DNA of 64,000 nucleotides, taken from the NCBI GenBank assembly GCA_910574255.1, contig CAJTAK010000004.1, positions 152,077-216,076 on the forward strand. Reading direction: 5' to 3'. The notes under the pieces are model-generated. The model was not told the DNA's origin. It made no database searches and saw nothing but the letters and a program-made list of their open reading frames with translations. Each line of letters opens with the position of its first letter. The stretch's first letter is position 1. This DNA is from Clostridia bacterium. Its GTDB lineage: Bacteria > Bacillota > Clostridia > Lachnospirales > Lachnospiraceae. Of the stretch, positions 33,759 to 42,981 are shown piece after piece. A program made the position numbers and the translations under genes.

Positions 33759-34325
33759 ATGGATAATATTCAGGTCACTGACTGGTATCATTCTTTCTTA
33801 AAACAGCAGGTAAAGCCGGGCGATCTCTGCATGGATGCCACTATGGGAAATGGCAATGATACCCTGCTGCTCTGCCAATTGGCAGGTCCGTTGGGGCATT
33901 GTATTGCCTTTGATATCCAAGAGGAAGCACTCTTGCACACAAAAGCCCTTTTGGAAGCCAACAGTGTCCCGGGCTCTTCCTACACTTTGCTTCTTAAAAG
34001 CCACGAACACCTCAGCACCTATGCCAAGCCGGAAAGTGTAAGCTGTATTGTTTTCAATCTGGGCTATCTGCCCTCCGGGGATCATATGCTTGCCACAAGG
34101 TCTGATTCCACCTTAACTGCGATCGAACAAGGTCTTTCTCTTCTGAAAAAAGGCGGGATAATGACTATCTGCATCTACAGCGGCGGTGACAGCGGTTTTG
34201 AGGAACGGGATGCCGTACTAAATTATCTCAAGGGGCTAAGTCCAAAACAATTTCTTGTAATTGTTTCCCAATATTATAACCGGCCCAAAAATCCGCCGAT
34301 CCCTGTGCTGGTAATCCGGCTTTAA
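33759..34325 (+). CDS. mnmM: tRNA (mnm5s2U34)-methyltransferase MnmM (YtqB-like)
   Basis: The 188-residue class I SAM-dependent methyltransferase matches the YtqB/MnmM family, which performs the final methylation of the wobble uridine in Gram-positive bacteria lacking MnmC. SAM-binding motif I reads MDATMGNGNDTLLL (residues 25-38), with an acidic residue in CIAFDIQEEAL, the family-specific FNLGYLPSGDH, and the C-terminal SQYYNRPKNPPIPVLVIRL. A good GGAGG precedes the ATG. It seems intact, although decayed genes surround it. Confidence 0.9.
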   Translation: MDNIQVTDWYHSFLKQQVKPGDLCMDATMGNGNDTLLLCQLAGPLGHCIAFDIQEEALLHTKALLEANSVPGSSYTLLLKSHEHLSTYAKPESVSCIVFNLGYLPSGDHMLATRSDSTLTAIEQGLSLLKKGGIMTICIYSGGDSGFEERDAVLNYLKGLSPKQFLVIVSQYYNRPKNPPIPVLVIRL

Positions 34326-34409
34326 ATTTAGAGAAATCTTAAAGATTTATATGCTAAATTTAGCTATAATATGGATATACCATATAGTAAACCTTACTCG
34401 GGAGTCCTT

Positions 34410-35081
34410 ATGCGAATTTTATTAGTAGAAGATGACAAAAAGCTAAACGAATCCCTGGCCTTTCAGTTAAAGAAAGAGGGATTTCTTGTTGACACCTGCC
34501 AGGACGGAGAGGAAGCTCTCTATTATATTGAAGAAAATATCCCTGATTTGATTCTGTTGGACCGAATGCTCCCCTTTATCAGCGGCACGGAAATCCTTGA
34601 GCGAATGCGCCAGGCCCATAACGAAACGCCTGTGATTCTTATTACCGCTCTCGGTTCCCTGGATGACAAGGTAACAGGGCTGGATTCCGGTGCGGACGAT
34701 TATCTGGTGAAGCCCTTTGCATTTGAGGAATTGATGGCTCGAATCCGCTGTATCACCCGCCGTCCACGGCGCATGACACAGGATGATCAGCTTACCTTGG
34801 GGGATTTAACCTATTGCCTGGGAGAAAATACGCTTGCAGGTCCGGAAGGCTCCTGCAGTATGTCCAAAAGAGAAGGGGCCCTTTTGGAAGCCTTTCTGCG
34901 CAATTCCGGTCAGACACTTTCCCGATCACTTTTGCTCACTCGGGTCTGGGGCATAGACAGCGATGTGGAGGAAGGCAATCTGGATAATTATATTCATTTT
35001 CTCAGGCGGCGGCTGAAAGCTGTTGGAAGCTCTGTCCACCTGCGAACCGTCCGAGGTATCGGATACCGAATAGAGGCTTAA
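34410..35081 (+). CDS. OmpR/PhoB-family response regulator
   Basis: The 223-residue regulator has a receiver domain (RILLVEDDKKLNESLAFQLK, phosphoacceptor Asp in DLILLDRMLP near residue 51, Lys in YLVKPF) and a winged-helix DNA-binding domain (NSGQTLSRSLLLTRVWGIDS, LDNYIHFLRRRLKAV, LRTVRGIGYRIE). The ATG at 34410 with GGGAG upstream was preferred to an upstream in-frame ATG. A TATAAT at 34365-34370 and two copies of AAATTTAG (34324-34331, 34356-34363) lie upstream and may be promoter and binding sites. The kinase gene follows 10 bases later. Confidence 0.93.
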   Translation: MRILLVEDDKKLNESLAFQLKKEGFLVDTCQDGEEALYYIEENIPDLILLDRMLPFISGTEILERMRQAHNETPVILITALGSLDDKVTGLDSGADDYLVKPFAFEELMARIRCITRRPRRMTQDDQLTLGDLTYCLGENTLAGPEGSCSMSKREGALLEAFLRNSGQTLSRSLLLTRVWGIDSDVEEGNLDNYIHFLRRRLKAVGSSVHLRTVRGIGYRIEA

Positions 35082-35091
35082 AGGAGCGCTT

Positions 35092-36366
35092 ATGTTTCGC
35101 AAAGTACATCTCCGCCTGGCTGCTCTTTGCGCCGGCATTACATTTTTTATTTTAGCTGTTATGTCCTGGGGCTACCTCTATATCTCAGAAAAAAGCTTAA
35201 AAAGCAGCAGCTTTACTGCTTTCCAAAATGAAATGGAGGATATTGCAGACACCCTTATGGTAAGCAGTATCCTTACCTGGGATCAGCTTTCCAGGATTGA
35301 GAATCAGGGGACCTATTCCATCCAAGTCCTGGATAACGGCACTCCGCTTCTCTTTAACCGAAAGCCTTCTCCCGAACAGACAGTGCTTTTTGAAATGGCC
35401 TGGAATTATTATCAGGAGCATTTTCAGATTCTGTCTTTGGAGCCTGGCCCTTTCTCCTGCACGGAGTTTGACTTTTCCTCTAAGGGGCTTGGCTCCTCTG
35501 ACTACTATGGATGCGCTATTATCACAGAGCGAAATGGCGGAAGCCTGGAAATTATGATTTTGATGCCTCTTACCGCACTGCAGCAGCAAATCCATACACA
35601 GAGGCTTTTGTTTGCCCTTCTGACCGCACTGGCGGCTGCCGCTCTTTTTCTCTTCTCCTGGCATTTTACCAAGCGGCTTCTTCGCCCTCTGGAAGAGAAC
35701 CAGCAAAGGCAGACCCAATTTATTGCTGCGGCTTCCCATGAGCTTCGTACGCCTCTGGCCGTGATTCTCTCCTGTGCATCCGCTTCCCGATACGGAAATG
35801 AGGAAGAGCGGGCGCATTTTCTGGATTCTATTCAGTCTGAGGGTTCTCGTATGTCCGGGCTCATTGAGGATATGCTTCTTTTAACTCATATGGAAAATCA
35901 TACCTGGACTATAGAAAAGCGTCCTACGGAGCTGGATACTCTTTTATTGGAGACCTTTGAGGCCTTTGAGCCTGTAGCTGCGGAAAAGTCCATCCGTCTT
36001 TTCATTGAGCTTCCGGAACATTCCCTTCCTCCCTGTTCCTGTGATCCAAAACGAATCCGGCAGGTGCTTTCCATTCTGCTTCACAACGGGATCAGTTATA
36101 CGCCAAGCAACGGACAGATCCATCTGTCCCTTACTTTTGATGCCAGGGGGTACCGCATGCAGGTAGCGGATAATGGGATTGGGATTCCGGATTCGGAAAA
36201 AGCACATATCTTTGACCGGTTTTATCGTGCGGATCAGGCCCGCAGCAAAAAAGGACACTTTGGGCTGGGATTGTCTATTGCTTCGGAAATTATAAAGGCC
36301 CACCAGGGGAAAATCCTGGTGGGCGATACGCCTGGGGGAGGGAGTACGTTTACGATTGTCCTTTAA
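35092..36366 (+). CDS. Sensor histidine kinase (partner of the OmpR-type regulator)
   Basis: The 424-residue membrane kinase has TM1 near residues 6-30 (LAALCAGITFFILAVMSWGY), an extracytoplasmic sensor of about 130 residues, TM2 near 170-190 (LLFALLTALAAAALFLFSW), a short linker and the HisKA box AASHELRTPLAVILS with phosphorylatable His. The HATPase domain shows the N box LHNGISYTP, the G1 box VADNGIGIP, the F box FDRFYRAD and the G2 box FGLGLSIASEII. It should phosphorylate the preceding regulator. The signal is unknown; no transporter or resistance gene lies directly beside it. Confidence 0.93.
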   Translation: MFRKVHLRLAALCAGITFFILAVMSWGYLYISEKSLKSSSFTAFQNEMEDIADTLMVSSILTWDQLSRIENQGTYSIQVLDNGTPLLFNRKPSPEQTVLFEMAWNYYQEHFQILSLEPGPFSCTEFDFSSKGLGSSDYYGCAIITERNGGSLEIMILMPLTALQQQIHTQRLLFALLTALAAAALFLFSWHFTKRLLRPLEENQQRQTQFIAAASHELRTPLAVILSCASASRYGNEEERAHFLDSIQSEGSRMSGLIEDMLLLTHMENHTWTIEKRPTELDTLLLETFEAFEPVAAEKSIRLFIELPEHSLPPCSCDPKRIRQVLSILLHNGISYTPSNGQIHLSLTFDARGYRMQVADNGIGIPDSEKAHIFDRFYRADQARSKKGHFGLGLSIASEIIKAHQGKILVGDTPGGGSTFTIVL

Positions 36367-36384
36367 ATCCCGCTCGCAGTCCCC

Positions 36385-37071
36385 CTACTTATGATATTCT
36401 TCAATGACGCATTCATGCTTCTTTGTCTTTTTATCATAGTTAATACCCACTAGCAAGAGCTTCCCCACATAATCTTCCAAAGCTTTTCCATATTTTCGTT
36501 CTTTTATCTGTTCAATGGCACCCTTTTTTGATTTATCCCATTTCAATTCTATGAGCAGGGCAGGTTTATCAAGGTGATTTTTCCTTGGCAGATACACAAT
36601 GTCTGCATATCCCTCACCTGTTGGAAGTTCCCGAATCTCTGTGTAATAAATACGAGCACTGTAATAAGCCAGCGACATAACACAGGAAAGAGAATCTTCA
36701 TCGTTGTAGGTTAGAATAGAGGTTTCCATGTGCATCTGCTCCAACGCCGCTGCCACCAGATCCTCTCTTTTATTCCAGGTGTTTCTCAGCAATTGTTCCG
36801 ACTCATCCACCGCTTTCACGACTGTATCCCAGCCTGCTCCCTGAAGCGCTGTTTTAAACTCTCCGGAAATCTCATAATTGGGGATAAATACCTCCTGACT
36901 GGCAAAATCATATGCAAGATAACCCAAATGGATCAAAAGCGTCAGCACGTCATCCTTACTGTGAAAGGTTGTCATATCATTGTGAAAAGTTGCGGTATTT
37001 ACCCGAACCCTACCGGCGGAAAGCAGGCTATTCACCAGTTCATAGAAAATCAGAGCAGTATGCGCCTGCAT
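36385..37071 (-). pseudogene. C-terminal part of an AAA-ATPase-like/PD-(D/E)XK nuclease protein (DUF1703 type)
   Basis: The 228-residue frame matches the C-terminal half of the widespread proteins that combine an AAA-ATPase-like domain with a DUF1703 PD-(D/E)XK domain: LLIHLGYLAYD, IPNYEISGEF, and the nuclease core EGYADIVYLP...KPALLIELKWDKS with the D...ExK catalytic pattern. The N-terminal ATPase part of about 300 residues is absent; at 37072 onward the DNA changes to a peptide-synthetase remnant. It is therefore a truncated copy, even though the remaining frame is open. Confidence 0.75.
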
Positions 37072-37075
37072 TTCT

Positions 37076-38562
37076 GTGAAAGCAATTGTAAAGAAAAAAC
37101 AAATAGTAAATCAAAGGGATTTTAAAAGAATTATAGGAAGATACGAGGATTCCTTTTTGTTTCAAACGCCTACCAAACTGCAAAGCCATATCAGAAACAG
37201 TAAGGAAAAAAGCTTCCTTTCAAAGATTGCAAGCTTTGTAATAGGTGGAGAGGTATTTCCAAAGAAGTTATATGAAGAAATAAAGAATCATTGCCCCCAG
37301 AATAAAGTTTACAATATTTATGGACCGACAGAAACAACAGTTTGCTCAATAGTCAATGAATTGAAAGATGGCATTGACATCACCATCGGCCGTCCCATTG
37401 CCAACACGCAGCTCTACATTCTGGAGCCAGACAGGAGATCTGGGGCGGTGGCGGGCAGACGGAGAGATTGAATATCTGGAGCGGATCGATACCCAGGTAA
37501 AGCTCCGGGGACTGCGTATTGAACTCAGCGAGATCGAGAGTGCTATGGCTGCTTTTCCGGGAATTCGGCTTGTGGCAGTCACAGACGGGCGAGAGGAAAA
37601 CGGCCGCCAGTATCTGACTGGTTATTACACGGCAGAAAAGGTGATCGAGGAAAAAGAGCTGCGAAGCCATCTGGCAGCCCGTCTTCCCAGATACATGGTG
37701 CCCAATTATTTTGTACATTTGACAGACATGCCCATGACCCCCAGCGGAAAGACAGATCGGAAGAATCTTCCAAAGCCGGATCTCACTGCACAGGAGAGGG
37801 AGTATATCGCCCCAAGGACAAAGCCGAGCAAAAGCTTTGCAGCCTTTTGGAAGAGATTCTTTCTCTTGAGCTGGCGGAGATCGGGGATGATTTTTTGAGC
37901 TTGGAGGGGACAGTCTGACAGCAATGGAATATATGGCATTGGCCCACAGCATAGGGGATTGACTTCGCCCTGCAGGAGGTGTTTGATTTTCCCACAGTGC
38001 AAACCCTGTGTGAAGTCTTGGAAACGGGGAAGAGGCCGGGGATCCAATATAGTGCTACTGATTTTGAAGCCTATGAAGAACTGTTTGCAAGAAATCAGAT
38101 AGATGCAAAGTGGATGCCGGAAAAGAAAACCCTTAATGCCCCTGTACTCCGAATTTTCCCCTGTAGATTTGACTGCCGAGGGAATCGTGCGGATTGCACA
38201 GTATGCAGACAGGCAGACCGTATTACATCTTTACAGCAATCGTCCCGTTTATTTTAACCGATTTCTTGAAATTGTACATGCACTTGGGATTTCCATGAAA
38301 GTGGTTGAGGAAGCCGAATTCAGCAAAGCATTAAACCAGACGATTTTAGATCCTGACAGAGAATATATTTATGAGGCGTTTCAGAATGATCTGGATGAGA
38401 AATGAGAACGGACATCTTCTGTATGACAGCCGGATACATATTGTGAATGGTTTTACGGTATGGTTTTTAAAGCAGATTGGCTTTGAATGGAATGAGACTG
38501 ATATGGAATACCTTACGGGTTATATTAATTATTTCCGCAGCCTTGGATATTTTAAAGTATAA
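37076..38562 (+). pseudogene. Decayed non-ribosomal peptide synthetase (adenylation, carrier, terminal reductase remnants)
   Basis: Successive frames encode parts of one NRPS. 37130-37430 has adenylation motifs (FVIGGEVFPKKL, NIYGPTETTV). 37430-37815 has TGDLGRWRADGEIEYLERID, VKLRGLRIELSEIES and TPSGKTDRKNLP. Next comes a carrier domain whose GGDSL serine codons are present but out of frame because a T run (37891-37896) has six T instead of seven. 38140-38562 is the C-terminus of a thioester reductase domain (EFSPVDLTAEGIVRIAQYAD, then YDSRIHIVNGFTVWFLKQIG). Further damage: a fusion/deletion near 37430, an extra G at 37954-37957, and a perfect 7-bp tandem duplication at 38395-38408. The first 250 bases are much more AT-rich than the rest, suggesting a hybrid. 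Confidence 0.88.
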
Positions 38563-38590
38563 AAATCAGTTAAAAAGCTACTTTTAACAT

Positions 38591-38632
38591 CTGTCCGGAC
38601 TGGCTATAAAATGTTTAGGCCGATCCGGGCAG
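38591..38632. terminator. Hairpin after the NRPS remnant
   Basis: CTGTCCGGACTGGCT and GGCCGATCCGGGCAG form an imperfect GC-rich stem. There is no T tract, so its function as a terminator is uncertain. Confidence 0.35.
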
Positions 38633-38752
38633 ATTCCTGACCGTAGATTGTTTAATTTCACAACAGAAAAGAACAAATATCGATTTCTAGTATTTTACTT
38701 TCCAAAACCGTGTATTTTTATTTCTTTTGAAATATATAACACTTTCTTTTTA

Positions 38753-38781
38753 TTTACAAACACTGCATTTCATGATAAACT
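38753..38781 (+). promoter_or_regulatory. Putative promoter of the glycyl radical activase gene
   Basis: TTTACA (38753-38758) and TAAACT (38776-38781) are separated by 17 bases, about 45 bases before the activase start. Confidence 0.5.
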
Positions 38782-38826
38782 ATCAGCAGCTATTCAATAT
38801 TACAGAACTTTAAATAGGAGATTCTT

Positions 38827-39612
38827 ATGCCGACTATTGACAATACATTAAAAGGTCTTATTTTTAACATCCAAAAGTTCAGCATCAACGACGGTCCCGG
38901 TATTCGCTCCACTGTATTCTTTGCCGGATGCCCCTTAAGCTGCCGATGGTGTTCCAATCCGGAGTCCCAGAACCGCAACCGGGAAGCGGCCCTTGCCTCC
39001 GGCGATCCCAAGCTGGCCGGAAAGGAGTGGACGGTAGATCAGGTGATTGCGGAGGTAGAAAAAGATCGCTGTTTCTATGAAGAATCCGGGGGCGGCATCA
39101 CGCTTTCCGGCGGTGAGGTTCTTCAGCAGCACGCCTTTGCCAATGCACTTTTAAAAGAAGCCCATAAGCACTCTCTCCACTGTGCGGCGGAGACAACGGG
39201 CTTTGCTTCACATGAGGTATTTTCGGAATTTATTCAGAATATTGATCTGCTGCTTTTTGATATGAAGCATTGGGATCGGGAAATGCACCATGAGAAAACA
39301 GGAGTGTATAATGATATTATTTTAGAAAATATGCGTTATGCCCTGGAGCAAAAGATTCCGGTTATTGCACGGATTCCCGTCATTCCCGGCTTTAACGCCA
39401 ACAAAAAAGCCGCCACAGGAATGGCTGCTCTTCTAAAGGATATGGGAATAACGGAGGTTCATCTGCTTCCTTTCCATCAGTTTGGGGAAAAAAAATACGA
39501 ACAGTTGGGCATCCCCTATGAAATGTCCGGCATGAATCAGCTTCATCCGGAGAATCTGCAAGCCTATCTGGATATCTTTTTAAAGGATGGGCTAGAAGCT
39601 TCTTTTCGATAA
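38827..39612 (+). CDS. Glycyl radical enzyme activating protein (radical SAM), short form
   Basis: The 261-residue radical-SAM protein has the CxxxCxxC cluster motif GCPLSCRWCSNPE near residues 36-48, the activase signature SINDGPGIRSTVFF, and the SAM motif GGGITLSGGEVLQQ. It would generate the glycyl radical on a partner enzyme. It lacks the insert with two extra 4Fe-4S clusters present in the second activase (47380-48273) and is the shorter PflA-like size. It is transcribed away from the glycyl radical enzyme at 40295, its closest candidate partner. AGGAG precedes the ATG. Confidence 0.93.
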   Translation: MPTIDNTLKGLIFNIQKFSINDGPGIRSTVFFAGCPLSCRWCSNPESQNRNREAALASGDPKLAGKEWTVDQVIAEVEKDRCFYEESGGGITLSGGEVLQQHAFANALLKEAHKHSLHCAAETTGFASHEVFSEFIQNIDLLLFDMKHWDREMHHEKTGVYNDIILENMRYALEQKIPVIARIPVIPGFNANKKAATGMAALLKDMGITEVHLLPFHQFGEKKYEQLGIPYEMSGMNQLHPENLQAYLDIFLKDGLEASFR

Positions 39613-39820
39613 ATTTTATTATTACAGTCTTGTACCAGAAGGAATATTTATACCACAGGCAATTGGAGAAACTGTTTTTGACCTATTGTATCTGCCCGTA
39701 GTCCTGTTCAGCAGCATCGTTCCCATCGTGGGAGTTCTTACGATTCCGAAAACAACGGCCTATGTGTGGATCATCCTCATAGGCTGGCAGCTTTACAGGG
39801 AATCTCAGAAGCAAATTTGA
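39605..39820 (+). pseudogene. Remnant of a membrane protein C-terminus
   Basis: An open stretch with no usable start overlaps the activase end and encodes two hydrophobic helices, LLYLPVVLFSSIVPIVGVL and AYVWIILIGWQLY, ending RESQKQI and a TGA. The ribosome binding site of the next gene follows immediately. I cannot name the family. It looks like the last part of a membrane protein whose 5' portion was deleted. Confidence 0.4.
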
Positions 39821-39844
39821 AATGTATAAAAGGAGAAAACAGAT

Positions 39845-40255
39845 ATGATCAAACGCTACGCAGACTTATCTTTGGCTTATGCAATTGTTGCTATGATTTT
39901 TGGAGTATTTTACAGAGAATTTACAAAATTCAGCGGTTTTTCCGGGCGGACAAGTCTGTCCTTTCTGCACACTCATTACTTTATACTGGGAATGTTCTTT
40001 TTTCTGATACTTATGCTGATCGAAAAAGCTTTTCATTTTTCCGGTCAGCAGATGAACAGAGTTTTGATCGCCTATCAGCTCGGCCTGAATATTACCGGAC
40101 TTGGCTTTCTTATGCGTGGCCTGACACAAGTATGGGGAACCGAGCTGAGCAAGGGTCTTGATGCTTCTATCTCCGGCATTGCGGGAATCGGCCATATTTT
40201 CATGGGCGTCTGCATTATTCTTATCCTGTCCAAAATCAGGAAATATGCGGCATAG
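39845..40255 (+). CDS. DUF2871 family membrane protein
   Basis: The 136-residue product has four predicted TM helices (YADLSLAYAIVAMIFGVFY, THYFILGMFFFLILMLIE, LIAYQLGLNITGLGFLMRG, GIAGIGHIFMGVCIILILS) and the conserved motifs FYREFTKFSGF and LHTHYFILG typical for DUF2871, a family of unknown function. The two histidines in LHTHY could bind a metal or haem, but this is speculative. AAAGGAG precedes the ATG. It lies between the activase and the glycyl radical enzyme, convergent with the latter. Confidence 0.85.
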   Translation: MIKRYADLSLAYAIVAMIFGVFYREFTKFSGFSGRTSLSFLHTHYFILGMFFFLILMLIEKAFHFSGQQMNRVLIAYQLGLNITGLGFLMRGLTQVWGTELSKGLDASISGIAGIGHIFMGVCIILILSKIRKYAA

Positions 40256-40294
40256 GCACGTTACACGTGCCCATGCCGGCAGATAGTTAACACT

Positions 40295-42709
40295 CTATAA
40301 GCTCTGCTCCGTTCTCTCAATAATATCATCCTGTGTCTTTCTGGAGAGTACATTAAAGAAAGCACTGTATCCCGCCACGCGGACAATCAGATCCCTGTGC
40401 TTCTCCGGATGTTCCTGGGCATCCAGAAGCGTCTCCCTGGATACAATGTTGTACTGCACATGATATCCATGCAGCCTGTTGAAAAAGGCCCGGAGCAGCA
40501 TCTCCAGCTTTTGCTTATTTTCCTCCTTGGACAGCATCTGGGGCGTCATCTTCTGATTCAGAAGAACGCCGCCGGTGATCTTTTCCGTCCGAAGCTTGGA
40601 GATGGACTTAAACACGCCGGTGGGGCCATTCTTATCTGCGTTGTGAGCAGGGCTGCAGCCTTCCGCCAGAGGTTCATATGCATTTCTTCCGTCCGGTGTG
40701 GCCATGGTTCCCATTCCCTGGCCTACGTTGGCACTGATGGACGAGGTTCCCGCATACCGGATTCCGCCGATGGGCCCTCTCTTATAACGGGTGCTGGGAT
40801 ATTTCTCAATCTCATCCAGATAGGTATCGTATGCTTCTACTACCAAAAGGTCTGCCGCATCATCATCGTTTCCGTACTTGGGTGCGTCATTGATCAGCAT
40901 CTGCTGAATCTTCTTGTTTTCCGGGGACTGGAAATCATCAAGAATCGCATCCCAAAGCTGTTCTTTTGTAATCTTCTTTTCCTCATAGACAAGCTTTTTA
41001 ATCGCCGCCAGAGAATCTGCCATATTGGCAATGCCCACCTGAAGACCGGAGATAAAGTCATAAACCGCACCGCCCTCTTTGATGGTTTTTCCCCGTCCAA
41101 TACAATCATCCGTCAGGGCAGAGCAAAGGATATCCGGAACATCTCTCTCGGATGCCTTGTCAATGGCATTTTCCACAATTACGCTGTAGCGGGTCATCTC
41201 CCGAAGAGATTTATCCCATGCACTCATTAATTCTTCATAGGTTGCCATGTCTTTGAAGTATCCATATCCCTTTACAAATCGCTTTCCGCTTGTGAGATCC
41301 ACGCCGTTGTTCATGACGCACAGAAGCAGTCTGGGGAAGTTGATGTAGGACATACCCGTACAACGGTAGCCCCATTTTCCGGGAACTGCCGTTTCCACGC
41401 AGCCAATCGCACTGTAATTATAAGCGTCCTCTTCTTTTACCCCCCAACCCATAAAGGATGGAATGATAATTTCATCATTATTCAGAGCCGGCATGCCGAA
41501 TCCCAGCTTCATTACCTCTATACACTCATCAAAGAAATGCTTATCAAGATTTGCATGGTAACGAACTGTCAGATTGGGCTGCGTCAGCCTTGTCTGTGCC
41601 ACAGACTGGAGAACCAGGAAACTCAGTTCATTCACGGCATCCTTTTTATCCGCAGTCTGTCCGCCGATGGTAACATTCTGGTACATAGGTGAGCCTGCGG
41701 AGCTCAAGGTATGAGCCTGAGAACGCACCTTATTGATGGTCAGTGTCTTAATCCACAGACAGGTCAGAAGCTCAAGGGCTTCCTCTTTGGTTATTTTGCC
41801 TTCTTTCAAATCATTGATATAATAGGGGTACATATACTGGTCAAACCGGCCATAGCTCAGGGAGTGGCCGTTGGACTCAATCTGCAGAATCAGTTGGATA
41901 AACCATACCGACTGCACTGCTTCACGGAAAGAGGCCGCCGGTTCATAGGGAACCTTTGCACAAATCTCACTCATTTCAAGAAGCTCTTTTTTTCTGTCGG
42001 CATCCGTTTCTTTCCCGGCCAATTCTTTTGCCAGCACACTGTATCGCTGTGCAAATGCACGAACTGCCTCAATAACAATGAGAACCGCATTATAAAATAC
42101 ATTCTTATCAATGCTGTCCGGATCCGTAAGCTCAAGGGCCGCCCTGCATTCTCTGGTTCTCTTTTCGTATCCCTTTAAGCCATCTGCCAAAAGTCGTTCA
42201 TAGTTAACTGCCAGATGTGCATCCCCTGCATTTAATTTGCCCTCCATTCCGAATACGCCCGTCTCCATAAATACACTGACCTCATCCGGAAGAAGTGCCT
42301 CCCCTCTTGCCCGCAGGTTGTTGTTTTCCCAAAATGGGGCAATCTCACGAATCTGCTGCTTTGTCTCCTCCGTAATATAGAAGACATCGCCGTCCCGTTT
42401 TTCAAACAGGTCCAGTTCGTTTAAGACAAATTCCAGGGTGTATTCCGGAAAGACAGGGGCATTCCTGTTCTTTGTTGCCTGATTGCCGGCAAGCAAAGAT
42501 TTATCCTCAATATAGATACTCATCTTTTCCAAAATGTTTTTCAGCATGAGAGCTCTTACCATAACCCGGGGCTGATTTAAGTTCTCTTTGTAAACCTCCG
42601 TTGCCCAAATAGCCCGCTCAGCATCTACATAAGGCTTCTCATCCAAAACCTCTTCACGGAAAGCTTTCATTCGTTCTGTTAAAGCACCAAAATGATCCCT
42701 ATTTTCCAT
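40295..42709 (-). CDS. Glycyl radical enzyme (glycerol/diol-dehydratase-like), GRE-1
   Basis: This 804-residue enzyme of the pyruvate formate-lyase superfamily has the active-site cysteine in SAIGCVETA (about Cys437) with the Cys-Val-Glu dehydratase-type pattern, and the radical loop RVAGYSAFF (Gly near 780). Known Cys-x-Glu members dehydrate or split diols and related polar substrates; the true substrate is not evident. The ATG at 42709 follows GGAGG; a TTG four codons upstream is unlikely. It has a good promoter with repeated TTTCGTT sites downstream of it and a divergent DeoR regulator gene. Confidence 0.92.
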   Translation of the reverse strand: MENRDHFGALTERMKAFREEVLDEKPYVDAERAIWATEVYKENLNQPRVMVRALMLKNILEKMSIYIEDKSLLAGNQATKNRNAPVFPEYTLEFVLNELDLFEKRDGDVFYITEETKQQIREIAPFWENNNLRARGEALLPDEVSVFMETGVFGMEGKLNAGDAHLAVNYERLLADGLKGYEKRTRECRAALELTDPDSIDKNVFYNAVLIVIEAVRAFAQRYSVLAKELAGKETDADRKKELLEMSEICAKVPYEPAASFREAVQSVWFIQLILQIESNGHSLSYGRFDQYMYPYYINDLKEGKITKEEALELLTCLWIKTLTINKVRSQAHTLSSAGSPMYQNVTIGGQTADKKDAVNELSFLVLQSVAQTRLTQPNLTVRYHANLDKHFFDECIEVMKLGFGMPALNNDEIIIPSFMGWGVKEEDAYNYSAIGCVETAVPGKWGYRCTGMSYINFPRLLLCVMNNGVDLTSGKRFVKGYGYFKDMATYEELMSAWDKSLREMTRYSVIVENAIDKASERDVPDILCSALTDDCIGRGKTIKEGGAVYDFISGLQVGIANMADSLAAIKKLVYEEKKITKEQLWDAILDDFQSPENKKIQQMLINDAPKYGNDDDAADLLVVEAYDTYLDEIEKYPSTRYKRGPIGGIRYAGTSSISANVGQGMGTMATPDGRNAYEPLAEGCSPAHNADKNGPTGVFKSISKLRTEKITGGVLLNQKMTPQMLSKEENKQKLEMLLRAFFNRLHGYHVQYNIVSRETLLDAQEHPEKHRDLIVRVAGYSAFFNVLSRKTQDDIIERTEQSL

Positions 42710-42723
42710 ATTGCCCTCCAATA

Positions 42724-42792
42724 ACGTTTCGTTCGTAATTAATTTATTTTCGTTTGCAAGAATATGCTATCATCTTTTTGGCTGTTTGTCAA
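42724..42792 (-). promoter_or_regulatory. GRE-1 promoter with candidate DeoR operators
   Basis: On the minus strand TTGACA (42787-42792) and TAGCAT (42764-42769) have 17-base spacing. Between the expected start and the ribosome binding site lie two TTTCGTT motifs (plus strand 42727-42733 and 42748-42754), 21 bases apart, that is two helical turns. DeoR/GlpR proteins often bind such TTTCGTT-like repeats. Related motifs (TTCGAAAC, TTTCATTAGAAA) occur at 42815-42845. Confidence 0.6.
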
Positions 42793-42849
42793 TGGAATTT
42801 TGATTTCCTCTTTTATTCGAAACACATTTTCTTTCATTAGAAAAAGATA

Positions 42850-42879
42850 TTGTAGGATTATTTAAGAACATGCTATAAT
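42850..42879 (+). promoter_or_regulatory. Promoter of the divergent DeoR regulator gene
   Basis: TTGTAG (42850-42855) and a consensus TATAAT (42874-42879) are separated by 18 bases. Confidence 0.55.
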
Positions 42880-42981
42880 GGATGAGGAAGCTTATGCTTC
42901 CGAATTCGCACTGCGGACTAAAGCTAATAAGCGCACCCATAAGCAGTGCCAATATGGAAGTTGAAAAAGAAAGGATTCCCT

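Noticed and set aside
36298..36324. Perfect 10-bp inverted repeat GCCCACCAGG/CCTGGTGGGC
   Set aside because: It lies within the conserved C-terminal coding region of the histidine kinase, 40 bases before the stop, with no T tract. It is probably a coding coincidence.
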